Shown here piece after piece: positions 54,301 through 60,000 of a stretch of 60,000 nucleotides of DNA. Under the pieces are notes generated by a model that did not search any database, was not told the DNA's origin, and was given only the letters and a program-made list of their open reading frames with translations. Source of the DNA: Tubulanus polymorphus (Eukaryota > Nemertea > Palaeonemertea > Tubulaniformes > Tubulanidae); NCBI RefSeq assembly GCF_964204645.1, contig NC_134027.1, forward strand, positions 11,770,485 to 11,830,484. The letters are read 5' to 3'. Both the position numbers and the translations under genes were made by a program. The first letter of the stretch is position 1. Every line of letters begins with the position of its first letter.

Positions 54301-57300
54301 AAGTTCATATAGGCCCTAACATTAAATATATGACAATATACGGGTTTTTAGGTCCATTTGATAGTTTATGTGGAAATATTTTGGGGTTATTGGAACATTT
54401 AGTCGCGGTAGGAGCTCGAAAAGTGGCCACCCCGTTGAAATGAACACCTGTTTTGTAATTTTGTACTGGATCGATCATCACATTACATCAGGTCACAGGG
54501 AAAGCGGAGATTTATCGTCGTATATTCTCACTAGCACCTAATTCCCCATAGGCTCTCGCGTTCAACGGGAATGAACTGCTCCATTTCTATCGACACAGGG
54601 TTGACTTCAAATTTACCGAGTTAGGTGGAGCAGAGGACGGATTTGAGCATGAAATCCACTGAATAGAGCGCATAGGGGATACATTTTTTGTCAGAAAATT
54701 TGTATGGAAATTCACTAATGCAGCCGTTTTGCCGAGTCAACAGGTACCTAGTAGGGCGGAGTCTACTGTATATATCTCGTTAAAAAAACAACGATAAACC
54801 CTGCACTGAATGGTGACTGGAAGAGTCAATTTCAATTTTTAATATAGTATATGGATCCCGGAGCCTAAAATCCAGTTTTGACTTCATACTGAACTAATTT
54901 TACGAGGATATAGCCCTAAATGACTATTAGTTAAACTGGTGGGATAGCTGGTATGCCGGTACCTGTTTTATGTTGTGGTTGCACAAGAATGAATTGTTAA
55001 GTTCGAAGGGCTGTTTTTTTTTCTTATGGTTCTGAGTCCATAGGACTAAGAAATTGGAAACTTTTTTAATACATTTACATGTAGAAAAATATTCTACATC
55101 ATCTTCATCATCGAGTCAGAGATTGATTGGCGCATGACATTGGATGATAAAGATACGTTTGTAAAAAGATTTTTCATGCATTTACAAGAATGTTCTTAGT
55201 AAGTTTTAGATATCGCCTGATTCTGCATGGACAGTCGATTGATCTTATTCCAAAGACAGCATTGAAATTCAGACTCGAAGAACATTTGATGAATTTGATG
55301 TTTTTTTTCTACTTAAGTATAAACCTATAAGCTTGGATTTTCTTAAATCTTAAGAGGATACAAATGCTTAACATAGAGCACTTTGGGAACAGAAGTTTGT
55401 TTGTTTGTTTACGTTTTTTTTTCGGTGTAATGTTGTTGCAGGATCCAGAATCCAGAACTCTCGGCGGCTCGACTAATGCTGGTATTTATATACGGCCGAA
55501 TGATATTCCTTCGAAGGTAAATTATGTGTCTTGTGACGTTGAGTCTTATAAGTATATTACTAAAAGCAACGTGTCATTTAGTATCGTATAACGATATTAA
55601 ATGGACTTAGCTTAATCCATGACCACACAGAGACAGTTTAGCCCTGATCAGGCCAGAGTCAAATTTGGCCTAGGTGCTTACTTAGATATCCATTTTGACC
55701 CATAAATGAAATTTAGATAAATTCTTATTTTGAAAATAACGCTGACCCTGCGTAGAGAGGAAGGGGTCTAAAAATTCTGGATGTTCTGTGTATACCGGTA
55801 CGTACTAAATGGATAATCCATGTGTATTCTAGGTAAGGGTGAAAGCTCTATATGACTATACGTCCAATCAAGACGATGAGTTATCTTTTTGCAAACATGC
55901 GATCATCACTAATGTCGCTAAAACGGATGAAGGTTGGTGGAGAGGTGACTACGGCGGTAAAAAACAGGGCTGGTTCCCTGCAAACTTTGTCGAAGAGATC
56001 GATCCGATGAGCGAATCTGATGATTCAACGCCGTTGGGTTCAATGCAGAAGGGCTCGATTGATGTTGTCGGATGTGCCGTAGGTAGGTGACAATCAAAGT
56101 ATTGTAAATGATCAAATATTGATGAACATCAGATGCATGTGTTATGTTTCAGCTGAGTTTAACTAGCAGTGACATCTTAGTTAGTCGTGACAGTTTGTAT
56201 ATGTATAGAACAATTCTATGGTACATGTGAATATTCTCCAGACCAAGTTCATATATCGTTTAAATTAGCTGTGTAACTTACGTGTGGTTGGTTCAATTGT
56301 CTTCAACACGTTCGCTACTGGCTTGAAAATACAGTAGGTCGGCACTGCAGCTGTTACATAGTCATCCTTAGTTCGAAATTGACCAATGAGCATTGAGAAT
56401 GAAGCTGAGTTTGTTCATGTTCCCAGCCAATCAGGAACTATGTCATTCCCGTATGCTTGAGCGCAAATATTTAACTGTAAATGGGAAGATTCGGCTACAA
56501 CTGGTGAAAGAATCGGAAGTACGAATATACATGTAGCCGGCAGCGAACGTGTTAAAATGATAGTGCAATGGTGCTGAGAATACGGGGCTTTCAGAGCTTG
56601 TGGGTGGCTCTGGTCTTGATTTTGGTTTTGTCTTAGAATCGAAGAAAACCCCCCAATTTTGTAAGAAAACTAAGAGAATAGTGAGACGTTTTTCAAGTGA
56701 ATTATCGACAATCACAATTAAGAATATCCGTTGCTTGTAATGTTTGTTTCTGGTCTAATTGATGAAATTCATTGTGTTATATTTCAGAGCGTATCGGCCG
56801 ACGAGGTGATAAAGAATTTGTGTTCCGCATCGTGAGTCCGGCGTCACCATTTTCCGAAGAGCTCGAGATAGCGACCGATAGCGCGGAAGATTTGTTAGAT
56901 TGGATACAGATCATACGAGAATGTTCAATTGCCGGTGAAGCTAAGGTAGGATAACGTTGATATTCGATACAGTGTTTTGAGTAGTAAAGCAAATAAGCAC
57001 AAAGCTTCAATACAATATTGTTTAGGTCATTCAATGATTACTCCAAGGTTTAAGTGGAGCCAGTGTTGATCAATAGTTTGTGAGAGATAATCATTAGATA
57101 AATGTACCACAATAACAATGATTGTCACTAAGTAAGTTATCCACCAGTTACCTCCAACCACTGGTTTGTAGTAGCGCTTAACATTTATAACAAGTGGTTT
57201 ATTAGAATAGTACTATTCGTGAAAAATTACTCCTGGTTTTGGTGAAACTATGAATGGAATATCCCAGCCAGTCAGGGTAGACACAAACTTCTAGGGTAGA

Positions 57301-59277
57301 CAGTCATTTTGAGTTAATAAGTAAAAACCCACCATTGAACATTTATTGTCCGACAGTTGCGGACTTTATCATCATCACAGAAACAAAAACATCTTTGTTA
57401 ATGTTTCTTCAATGATGGAGTTTAGATAAACTCGAAGAAACTGTCTACCAGTCACAGTCATTTTTTGTTGTTGTATCCTTCTAGTACAGACATACAGTTT
57501 GAGTTGCATCCTTCTAGTTCAGACGTATAGTTTAAGTGTATCGTTATGCTTGTATTTGAAGGAACGAGATAAAAGGCGTAAAGAGAGAGAAATGGGCGTT
57601 GCGAAGGAATTCTCAGATCTAATCATTTACTGTATAGCTGTGTCATTTAATCCGGAGGGTACGTCTTGCCGTAGTTTTCTGAATAGTTATACACTAGGCC
57701 ATCCCAAATAAATTGTCTTTTTGCCATAACACTAACTCAAGTATTTTGGATGAGTCGGTAGGTAGGTAGAATCGTTTTTTTGCAAAATTTAAAGGCAAAA
57801 AAATCACCTTTTTCATGTGGAAACAATATCCCAAATCTGCGTTGTGCATGGGAAATTTTTTTAACAGCCTAGTTTTTAAGAATAATTCTAAGATGCTATA
57901 TTTGTTTGGAGCGTCATCTCTGTTTTCAAAATGAAACAATACATTGAATATATGCGCGCTATTACATTACCAGCTTTAATATAGTCACTTGAATGAATTG
58001 CAACTTAGTGCTAGTGGAAGACTGCCAGTTTCCTGGAAAACTCAAGGGCTGCCTTTTTCTGTCGAAAATAGAATTTATTTCAATGAATCCCAGAAAAAAG
58101 TTTTCACTCGGTACCTTTGAAGTTGGGTCAGTCGGGTAACGGCAAGCAGGCCATTATTTTGGGATGGCCCTACTCTGGTTGAATGTTCAATTTTGTTGAT
58201 TGTAATGTTTTATTACCCGATCATGTGTTATGCATACAGCGATGCCAGGAAATCCGGCCGAGATGTCTTCGTTTCCCGAGAGTAAAATCGAAAAATGGAT
58301 GAGCGCGACGAACGTGAAAATAATGTTGCAATACAACCGAAATCAGATCAGTCGAGTATACCCGAAGGGTCAACGAATCGATTCGTCCAATTACGACCCG
58401 CGGAATATGTGGAACTCTGGCTGTCAGATGTTAGCATTGAATTACCAGACTCCAGGTTTGTTGTTTACAATTCAGATGTTATCATGGGTTAAATTAAATG
58501 ATAATTGGGTAATTATAAGTGAGTCTTTTTTATTTACCGACATTTCGTACTGTCTCTTCCTTATGTTCATTATCAGATTTGAAAAGTGGAATGAAAATAT
58601 TTCAATTAAAATGGTGGGTTATCGTTTTTGGTATAGAACCATTTCAGCGCTGACCAATTCATTCCCAAAAGTGCTGGTGATAATTTGAAAATTTAAGAAA
58701 TGTCCATCCCAGTGTGTTGAATAGCGGTCATATTGCTATAGTGCATCTACACTACCGTGTATTATTAGTTAGTAATATTTCAGTGTTTGACAGGTGCTGC
58801 CATGTTTCAGTAGAGATAAAGACTAATTACTAATACTACATTTTACACCACGATGCAGTGTACTTGTAAAGTCAATCACCAATTTGTACACCACATTGCA
58901 GTGAAGATGCACCGAAAGGGTTAAGCCTATTACAACATAGCAAGACAAACAAAAAACCCAAACCAAGATTGTCTTGTATATTGCCTGGAAAAATAAAACT
59001 GGATGAACCAAAACACAGTTTTGCTGTATGTGATTGTGGTTGAACGGTTTAGTTCATATCTTGCTGTGTGCGTGCAACATTTCAGTTCACGGATAATCGG
59101 AAAGTCTGAACTCATTTTTTTCACGCAGATAAGTGGATGCAGTTGAACGAAGCTCGTTTCTCTGATAACGGCAGATGCGGATATGTGCTGAAACCGGATT
59201 GTTTGTTTCATGACGACTACGATGCATACGACATACGCACGTTAATCGGAGTCGATCCGTTGTCAATTTCAGTTACG
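36096..59277 (+). CDS. PLCG1: Phospholipase C gamma, 27 exons, 3'-partial
   Basis: Receptor-coupled enzyme that cleaves PIP2 to IP3 and diacylglycerol at the plasma membrane. Exons: 36096-36384, 39605-39754, 40054-40147, 40836-40877, 40983-41064, 41172-41249, 41349-41386, 43161-43212, 43290-43388, 45153-45268, 45889-45974, 46608-46728, 46844-46929, 47670-47752, 48130-48193, 48532-48593, 49178-49321, 51529-51701, 52041-52244, 52741-52878, 53834-54011, 55442-55516, 55833-56082, 56788-56945, 57562-57658, 58240-58455, 59129-59277. They total 3324 nt = 1108 codons without a stop. Order: PH (~60-175), EF region (~178-335), X (~336-480), split PH, N-SH2 (~575-680), C-SH2 (~689-790), SH3 (~819-880), split PH, Y (~960-1085), C2 start. 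The SH2-SH2-SH3 insert defines the gamma class. Catalytic H345, N346, E375, D377, H390 and E424 are present. The C2 remainder lies past 60000. It is the single-copy invertebrate form, orthologous to both PLCG1 and PLCG2. Confidence 0.96.
36527..36575 (+). repeat. Degenerate second copy of the hammerhead-like 3' sequence
   Basis: Reads ACACACCTAACGATGATCTC, TGGTGTGAGTTCAAAATTTT. Compared with 12955-13000 the core G of CTGACGA and the GAAA box are changed, so it cannot be active. It indicates another Penelope-like 3' scrap, in PLCG intron 1. Confidence 0.45.
38980..39463. repeat. Second copy of the ATATCCTCTACGGAC MITE
   Basis: Starts TTATCCTCTACGTAC and ends GTCTGTAAAGGATCA, with the same interior order and orientation as the copy at 10689. 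It lies in PLCG intron 1, about 140 bp before exon 2. Confidence 0.75.
39605..39754 (+). CDS. PLCG1: PLCG exon 2 (PH)
   Basis: Residues 97-146; acceptor TTTTTATTGCAG, donor GTGATT, ends phase 1. Reads [20 protein letters not shown] and [20 protein letters not shown], the core of the PLC-gamma PH domain. It follows the largest PLCG intron (3.2 kb). Confidence 0.95.
40054..40147 (+). CDS. PLCG1: PLCG exon 3 (PH C-terminal helix)
   Basis: Residues 147-177; acceptor CTGTTGTAG, donor GTAATT, ends phase 2. Reads [31 protein letters not shown]; matches EDEVNMWIKGLTWLMED. Confidence 0.93.
40183..40560. repeat. Fragment related to the GCGTTCACACT MITE
   Basis: Begins CCACGTTCACACTATTG and includes GTCCATTCTAATTTGACCC and, later, TGGTCTGTTCTGAAATAGAC. 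A clear right terminus is not visible. It lies in PLCG intron 3. Confidence 0.45.
40836..40877 (+). CDS. PLCG1: PLCG exon 4 (EF region start, 42 nt)
   Basis: Residues 178-191; acceptor TTTCGTGTAG, donor GTAAGT, ends phase 2. Reads [14 protein letters not shown], the family's WLRKQFYSVDRNRE. The first EF loop lacks its usual leading Asp. Confidence 0.9.
40983..41064 (+). CDS. PLCG1: PLCG exon 5 (GC donor)
   Basis: Residues 192-219; acceptor TATATTCCAG. Reads [27 protein letters not shown]. Phase continuity to exon 6 requires the donor CAG|GCGAGT, a GC-AG intron; the nearby GTAAAA at 41069 would give a stop. An ATG-to-stop frame over this region is a different, wrong frame. Confidence 0.88.
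41172..41249 (+). CDS. PLCG1: PLCG exon 6
   Basis: Residues 220-245 (26 codons); acceptor ATACTTTAG, donor GTGAGT, phase 0 at both ends. Reads [26 protein letters not shown]; matches GDITYGQFAQLYRSLM. Confidence 0.9.
41349..41386 (+). CDS. PLCG1: PLCG exon 7 (38 nt)
   Basis: Residues 246-257; acceptor TTTTATCAG, donor GTATGT, ends phase 2. Reads [13 protein letters not shown]. This is the shortest exon; it is shorter than the vertebrate counterpart segment. Confidence 0.85.
41630..42180 (+). promoter_or_regulatory. CpG-rich stretch with TATA and CCAAT motifs in PLCG intron 7
   Basis: TATAAAA at 41764-41770, reverse CCAAT boxes (ATTGG) at 41785, 41817 and 41897, and a GGGGGGCG box at 41788, in a segment with many more CpGs than the surrounding intron. 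It could be an internal promoter or enhancer. There is no coding evidence. Confidence 0.3.
43161..43212 (+). CDS. PLCG1: PLCG exon 8
   Basis: Residues 258-275; acceptor TAAATTTCAG, donor GTTTGT, ends phase 0. Reads [17 protein letters not shown], matching LQVQEFMLSFLRD. Confidence 0.88.
43290..43388 (+). CDS. PLCG1: PLCG exon 9
   Basis: Residues 276-308 (33 codons); acceptor TTCTTTCAG, donor GTACGG, phase 0. Contains [24 protein letters not shown]; matches the family's PYFFLDEF EF-hand lobe. The intron before it is 77 bp. Confidence 0.9.
43610..43646. other. Perfect 13 bp hairpin
   Basis: GTGATCTGTGTGC and GCACACAGATCAC are perfect inverted repeats around an 11 nt spacer, in PLCG intron 9. 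Too short for a typical microRNA precursor. Confidence 0.5.
44182..44402. repeat. Two adjacent foldback elements
   Basis: 44182-44285: CCAGTTCCACAGTTCTGAG pairs with ACTCACAACTGTGGAACCGG. 44290-44402: AAGATAACCAGTGGATAAAT pairs with AACTATCCACTGGTTAACTC, the inner part of the 30187 palindrome. PLCG intron 9. Confidence 0.62.
44556..44679. repeat. Foldback element with GCCAGTTGCACAGTC end
   Basis: GCCAGTTGCACAGTCGTGAC and TTAAGTC at the left pair with GACTAGTTTTAAGTC and AAGCCATGACTATGCAACCG at the right. PLCG intron 9, third of a cluster. Confidence 0.62.
45153..45268 (+). CDS. PLCG1: PLCG exon 10 (start of catalytic X box)
   Basis: Residues 309-346; acceptor TTATCGTTTCAG, donor GTAAGT, ends phase 2. 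Reads [12 protein letters not shown], then [18 protein letters not shown]345 and N346 are the catalytic His and the Ca-binding Asn (H335, N336 in human PLCG1). Confidence 0.95.
45350..45840. repeat. Second copy of the composite repeat
   Basis: Contains GGGGTACCAGCAACGCTACC, CTTTTCTCATTAGTAAATC, and later AATTATCAACTGTCGGTTTT and CACAGTCTACCAGT, shared with 17157-17835. It lies in PLCG intron 10 and runs to within 50 bp of exon 11. Confidence 0.5.
45889..45974 (+). CDS. PLCG1: PLCG exon 11 (X box)
   Basis: Residues 347-375; acceptor TTTTATGCAG, donor GTAAGT, ends phase 1. Reads [29 protein letters not shown]375 is a Ca-binding Glu. Confidence 0.95.
46026..46280. repeat. hAT-like MITE copy in PLCG intron 11
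   Basis: Starts CAGGGTGGCCACTTT and ends with AAAAGTGGCCAC, with the same CAGGGAAA / GGGAATTTTG interior style as 7664-7947. The right terminus is partly lost. Confidence 0.55.
46608..46728 (+). CDS. PLCG1: PLCG exon 12 (X box)
   Basis: Residues 376-415; acceptor TTTCCTTTCAG, donor GTAAGT, ends phase 2. Reads [19 protein letters not shown] and [11 protein letters not shown]377 and the second catalytic His H390 are present. Confidence 0.95.
46844..46929 (+). CDS. PLCG1: PLCG exon 13 (X box)
   Basis: Residues 416-444; acceptor TTTTTACAG, donor GTATTT, ends phase 1. Reads [21 protein letters not shown]424 is the general-base/Ca-ligand Glu. Confidence 0.95.
47670..47752 (+). CDS. PLCG1: PLCG exon 14 (X box end)
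   Basis: Residues 445-472; acceptor TGAATTTCAG, donor GTAAGG, ends phase 0. Reads [14 protein letters not shown], holding the substrate-binding lysines with the next exon's HKKL. Confidence 0.95.
48130..48193 (+). CDS. PLCG1: PLCG exon 15
   Basis: Residues 473-493; acceptor TACATTGCAG, donor GTAAGT, ends phase 1. Reads [18 protein letters not shown]. Confidence 0.9.
48532..48593 (+). CDS. PLCG1: PLCG exon 16 (split PH, first half)
   Basis: Residues 494-514; acceptor TTCTACTTTAG, donor GTAAGT, ends phase 0. Reads [18 protein letters not shown], matching [19 protein letters not shown]. Confidence 0.93.
49178..49321 (+). CDS. PLCG1: PLCG exon 17 (split PH; acidic linker)
   Basis: Residues 515-562 (48 codons); acceptor TTTTCTTTCAG, donor GTAAGT, phase 0. 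Reads [17 protein letters not shown], then an acidic Asn/Leu-rich linker ([17 protein letters not shown]) where vertebrates have EEEP-type sequence. Confidence 0.93.
50059..50672. repeat. TAA-flanked MITE, 614 bp, with a hairpin left end
   Basis: AGGCCCCCGCACA at the left and TGTGCGGGGGCCT at the right are perfect 13 bp TIRs flanked by TAA (50056-50058, 50673-50675), fitting a PIF/Harbinger-type target. The first 73 bp are themselves a palindrome: GGCCCCCGCACACGAGCTGA and its inverse, 27 of 28 bp matched. GC-rich for this window. PLCG intron 17. Confidence 0.78.
51140..51345 (-). repeat. SINE-like repeat, copy 1
   Basis: Shares GAAGTAACATCTGAGCAAC, CCCATTTACTCCTGGGT, AATGAGGAT and GGGTTTGAACCC with 52536-52685. 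On the minus strand GGGTTCAAACC is a B-box match and CTAATGGTGAGGACTGAG a possible A-box region, so it looks tRNA-derived. PLCG intron 17. Confidence 0.55.
51529..51701 (+). CDS. PLCG1: PLCG exon 18 (N-SH2, first half)
   Basis: Residues 563-619; acceptor TTTATGTAG, donor GTAAGT, ends phase 2. Reads [39 protein letters not shown]. The FLVR Arg that binds phosphotyrosine is intact. Confidence 0.95.
51767..51955. repeat. piggyBac-like MITE fragment in PLCG intron 18
   Basis: Left TTTACCCGTTCTGTGTGTC, then TACACCACAATGCGGTGTA and a GTGTAGACGCAC right portion. The right terminus is missing. Confidence 0.55.
52041..52244 (+). CDS. PLCG1: PLCG exon 19 (N-SH2, second half)
   Basis: Residues 620-687; acceptor TTTGCGACAG, donor GTATCA, ends phase 2. 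Reads [32 protein letters not shown] and [13 protein letters not shown]. Confidence 0.95.
52340..52490. repeat. Partial copy of the foldback half of the composite repeat
   Basis: Contains TTTCTCTGATGATGGTGGAG, TTTTGAAACTGTCAGAAAC (with GTCAGAAACT repeated) and AATCATCAACTGTCGGTATT. PLCG intron 19. Confidence 0.5.
52536..52685 (-). repeat. SINE-like repeat, copy 2
   Basis: Reads AAAAGTAACATCTGAGCAAC, CCCATTTATTCTTGGGTGG, AATGAGGATTGG, TGTCTTGGCC and GGGTTTGAGCCCGGGACC. The tRNA-like head is shorter than in copy 1. PLCG intron 19, ending ~55 bp before exon 20. Confidence 0.55.
52741..52878 (+). CDS. PLCG1: PLCG exon 20 (C-SH2, first half)
   Basis: Residues 688-733; acceptor TTACACAG, donor GTAAGT, ends phase 2. 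Reads [27 protein letters not shown], then [17 protein letters not shown]. The Arg of FLIR is kept; the stretch after it is ~5 residues longer than in vertebrates. Confidence 0.95.
53077..53368. repeat. TTAA-flanked MITE with CACGTTSGCT ends, copy 1
   Basis: TTAA flanks both sides (53073-53076, 53369-53372); ends CACGTTGCTTACC and GGGCACTCAACGTG. The interior GAAATTGACCAATGA, CCAGCCAATCAGGAACTRTG and TCATTCCC is shared with copy 2. PLCG intron 20. Confidence 0.72.
53834..54011 (+). CDS. PLCG1: PLCG exon 21 (C-SH2, second half)
   Basis: Residues 734-793; acceptor GTCGCATTTTCAG, donor GTAAGT, ends phase 0. Reads [48 protein letters not shown], matching [20 protein letters not shown]. Confidence 0.95.
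55442..55516 (+). CDS. PLCG1: PLCG exon 22 (regulatory tyrosine linker)
   Basis: Residues 794-818 (25 codons); acceptor TGTTGTTGCAG, donor GTAAAT, phase 0. Reads [25 protein letters not shown]. The single Tyr (GIY) sits where vertebrate PLCG1 has activation Tyr783 (NPGFYVEANPMP). The upstream tyrosines 771 and 775 have no counterpart. Confidence 0.9.
55833..56082 (+). CDS. PLCG1: PLCG exon 23 (SH3; split PH restart)
   Basis: Residues 819-901; acceptor GTGTATTCTAG, donor GTAGGT, ends phase 1. Reads [40 protein letters not shown]. Canonical SH3 ALYDY, WW and P motifs are present. Confidence 0.96.
56307..56551. repeat. TTAA-flanked MITE with CACGTTSGCT ends, copy 2
   Basis: Ends CACGTTCGCTACTGGC and GCCGGCAGCGAACGTG pair over 16 bp; TTAA on the right (56552-56555), TCAA on the left. 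Same interior order as copy 1. PLCG intron 23. Confidence 0.72.
56788..56945 (+). CDS. PLCG1: PLCG exon 24 (split PH, second half)
   Basis: Residues 902-954; acceptor TTATATTTCAG, donor GTAGGA, ends phase 0. Reads [34 protein letters not shown], matching LFVFSISMAS and SQEELQDWVKKIRE. Confidence 0.93.
57318..57460. repeat. Partial copy of the foldback half of the composite repeat
   Basis: Contains GTAAAAACCCACCATTGAAC, CATCATCACAGAAACAAA, TTTCTTCAATGATGGAG and AACTGTCTACCAGTCAC. PLCG intron 24. Confidence 0.5.
57562..57658 (+). CDS. PLCG1: PLCG exon 25 (Y box start)
   Basis: Residues 955-986; acceptor GTATTTGAAG (weak pyrimidine tract), donor GTACGT, ends phase 1. Reads [32 protein letters not shown], matching RRKKIALELSELVVYC. 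Confidence 0.9.
58240..58455 (+). CDS. PLCG1: PLCG exon 26 (Y box core)
   Basis: Residues 987-1058; acceptor TATGCATACAG, donor GTTTGT, ends phase 1. Reads [53 protein letters not shown]. The YPKG and SSNY substrate-binding motifs are intact. Confidence 0.96.
58680..58920. repeat. piggyBac-like MITE in PLCG intron 26
   Basis: Right end ATGCACCGAAAGGG followed by TTAA (58921-58924). The interior matches 31454-31723 (CCCAGTGTG, GTGTATTATTAGTTAGTAAT, TTTGACAGGTGCTGCCATG). The left end is eroded. Confidence 0.6.
59129..59277 (+). CDS. PLCG1: PLCG exon 27 (Y box end, C2 start)
   Basis: Residues 1059-1108; acceptor TTCACGCAG, donor GTAAGT, ends phase 0. Reads [26 protein letters not shown]. The next family residues (VLGARHLPK) should begin the following exon, which is outside the window. 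Reading through the donor gives 32 more unrelated codons to a TAA at 59374. Confidence 0.93.
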
Positions 59278-60000
59278 GTAAGTCGGCCGAAAGCGTGCTA
59301 CGTGAGACAATCTTGGGCCAAAGATTTGGGCAAAGCTTCGTCGCTTTGGGCATCTGCTCAGAACCAATTGATGTAACAAGCTGTCACAATGGTGACAATT
59401 GGTCATGCGATTGACTAGTAATTGAATGGATAACTATCCAAATCATCAGTTATTTTCTTCAGAAAATTTTTTAAATCCTCCATAAGACTTAATTGCGTAC
59501 AACCAATGAGTGAAATTAACACGACTTAAAGAATTTCAAATGATGTATAGTACTGGTAGAATAGCCACACTCATATGTGTAGAACCAAAAAAACATACTC
59601 TTTAGGTTTTAAACATATTATCTCTTCTCCACATTTGAGAAAGCAGTGTGAGCGGTCGTTTTGATATAACAATAGCCGGTTGTATGTATGTTCATGTAAC
59701 ATTGCGCGTTGCTCTTGTCATTAGTATCTAGATAGAACTAATGATGGCTATTAGCAAAAATACATTATTTTGCTATTAGTTTATAGCAGAAACGTTACTC
59801 TAATTATACTCACATTTATTGAAGAATTTTTCGTCTTATGCTGAAATTATTGTGGGATTTCTAACGTATGTATGCAAAAAGTATAGGAAAATTTTGGTTT
59901 TGAGCAAAATTGTTCATAAATGGATCTGTTGACTAAAGAGCATTGTTCATTTACGGAATCGGTTTTACAGTGAATTGTTCACTTCTTTCATAATGATTCA
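59278..60000 (+). other. PLCG intron 27 (partial); no further exon seen
   Basis: The first ~95 bp continue an open, GC-rich frame to TAA at 59374, but its peptide does not resemble the C2 domain. After that the sequence is AT-rich, with no recognisable exon or repeat end. Confidence 0.6.

Overview
The window is animal nuclear DNA. It is AT-rich (I estimate 35-40% GC) and carries two large, intron-dense protein-coding genes transcribed away from each other, with repeats throughout the introns. Exons are short, end in GT/AG splice sites, and are clearly more GC-rich than the introns. Protein similarity indicates an invertebrate bilaterian. The dispersed repeats most resemble bivalve 'pearl'/HINE elements (Helentron-derived, with a ~150 bp tandem core and an ACGG microsatellite), so a marine lophotrochozoan such as a mollusc is my best guess, held with low certainty.

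Left half, minus strand, 1-32978: WDR7 (Rabconnectin-3 beta), a WD-repeat regulator of V-ATPase assembly and vesicle acidification. I placed 17 consecutive coding exons, from the ATG at 32978 to a donor after 6194. They give 969 codons plus two bases, with every splice phase compatible; the 3' part of the gene lies beyond position 1. Introns run from 100 bp to more than 6 kb.

Middle, 32979-36095: a divergent intergenic spacer of about 3.1 kb between the two start codons. It holds an ETS-type motif, repeat fragments, and a TIR-bounded element with a tRNA-like core.

Right half, plus strand, 36096-60000: the invertebrate phospholipase C gamma (orthologue of vertebrate PLCG1/PLCG2). I placed 27 consecutive exons, totalling 3324 nt = 1108 codons, with an open frame throughout. 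Domain order is PH, EF-hand region, catalytic X, first half of split PH, N-SH2, C-SH2, SH3, second half of split PH, catalytic Y, start of C2. The rest of C2 lies beyond the window. One intron uses a GC donor.

Repeats carry most of the unexplained structure: pearl/HINE-like elements; piggyBac-like MITEs with TTAA flanks; two TAA-flanked MITEs; several TIR families; foldback elements, including a 174 bp one with 72 bp arms and a 6 bp target duplication; a Penelope-like remnant followed by a hammerhead-like motif; SINE-like repeats; and a 250 bp TA microsatellite. Several elements end within 15-50 bp of WDR7 5' splice sites. I found no bacterial, viral or CRISPR-like system.

The two genes are functionally unrelated as far as is known (vesicle acidification versus receptor tyrosine kinase signalling). 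Their link here is positional only. Exon calls rest on my recognition of the families and on phase-compatible splice sites, not on a database search.
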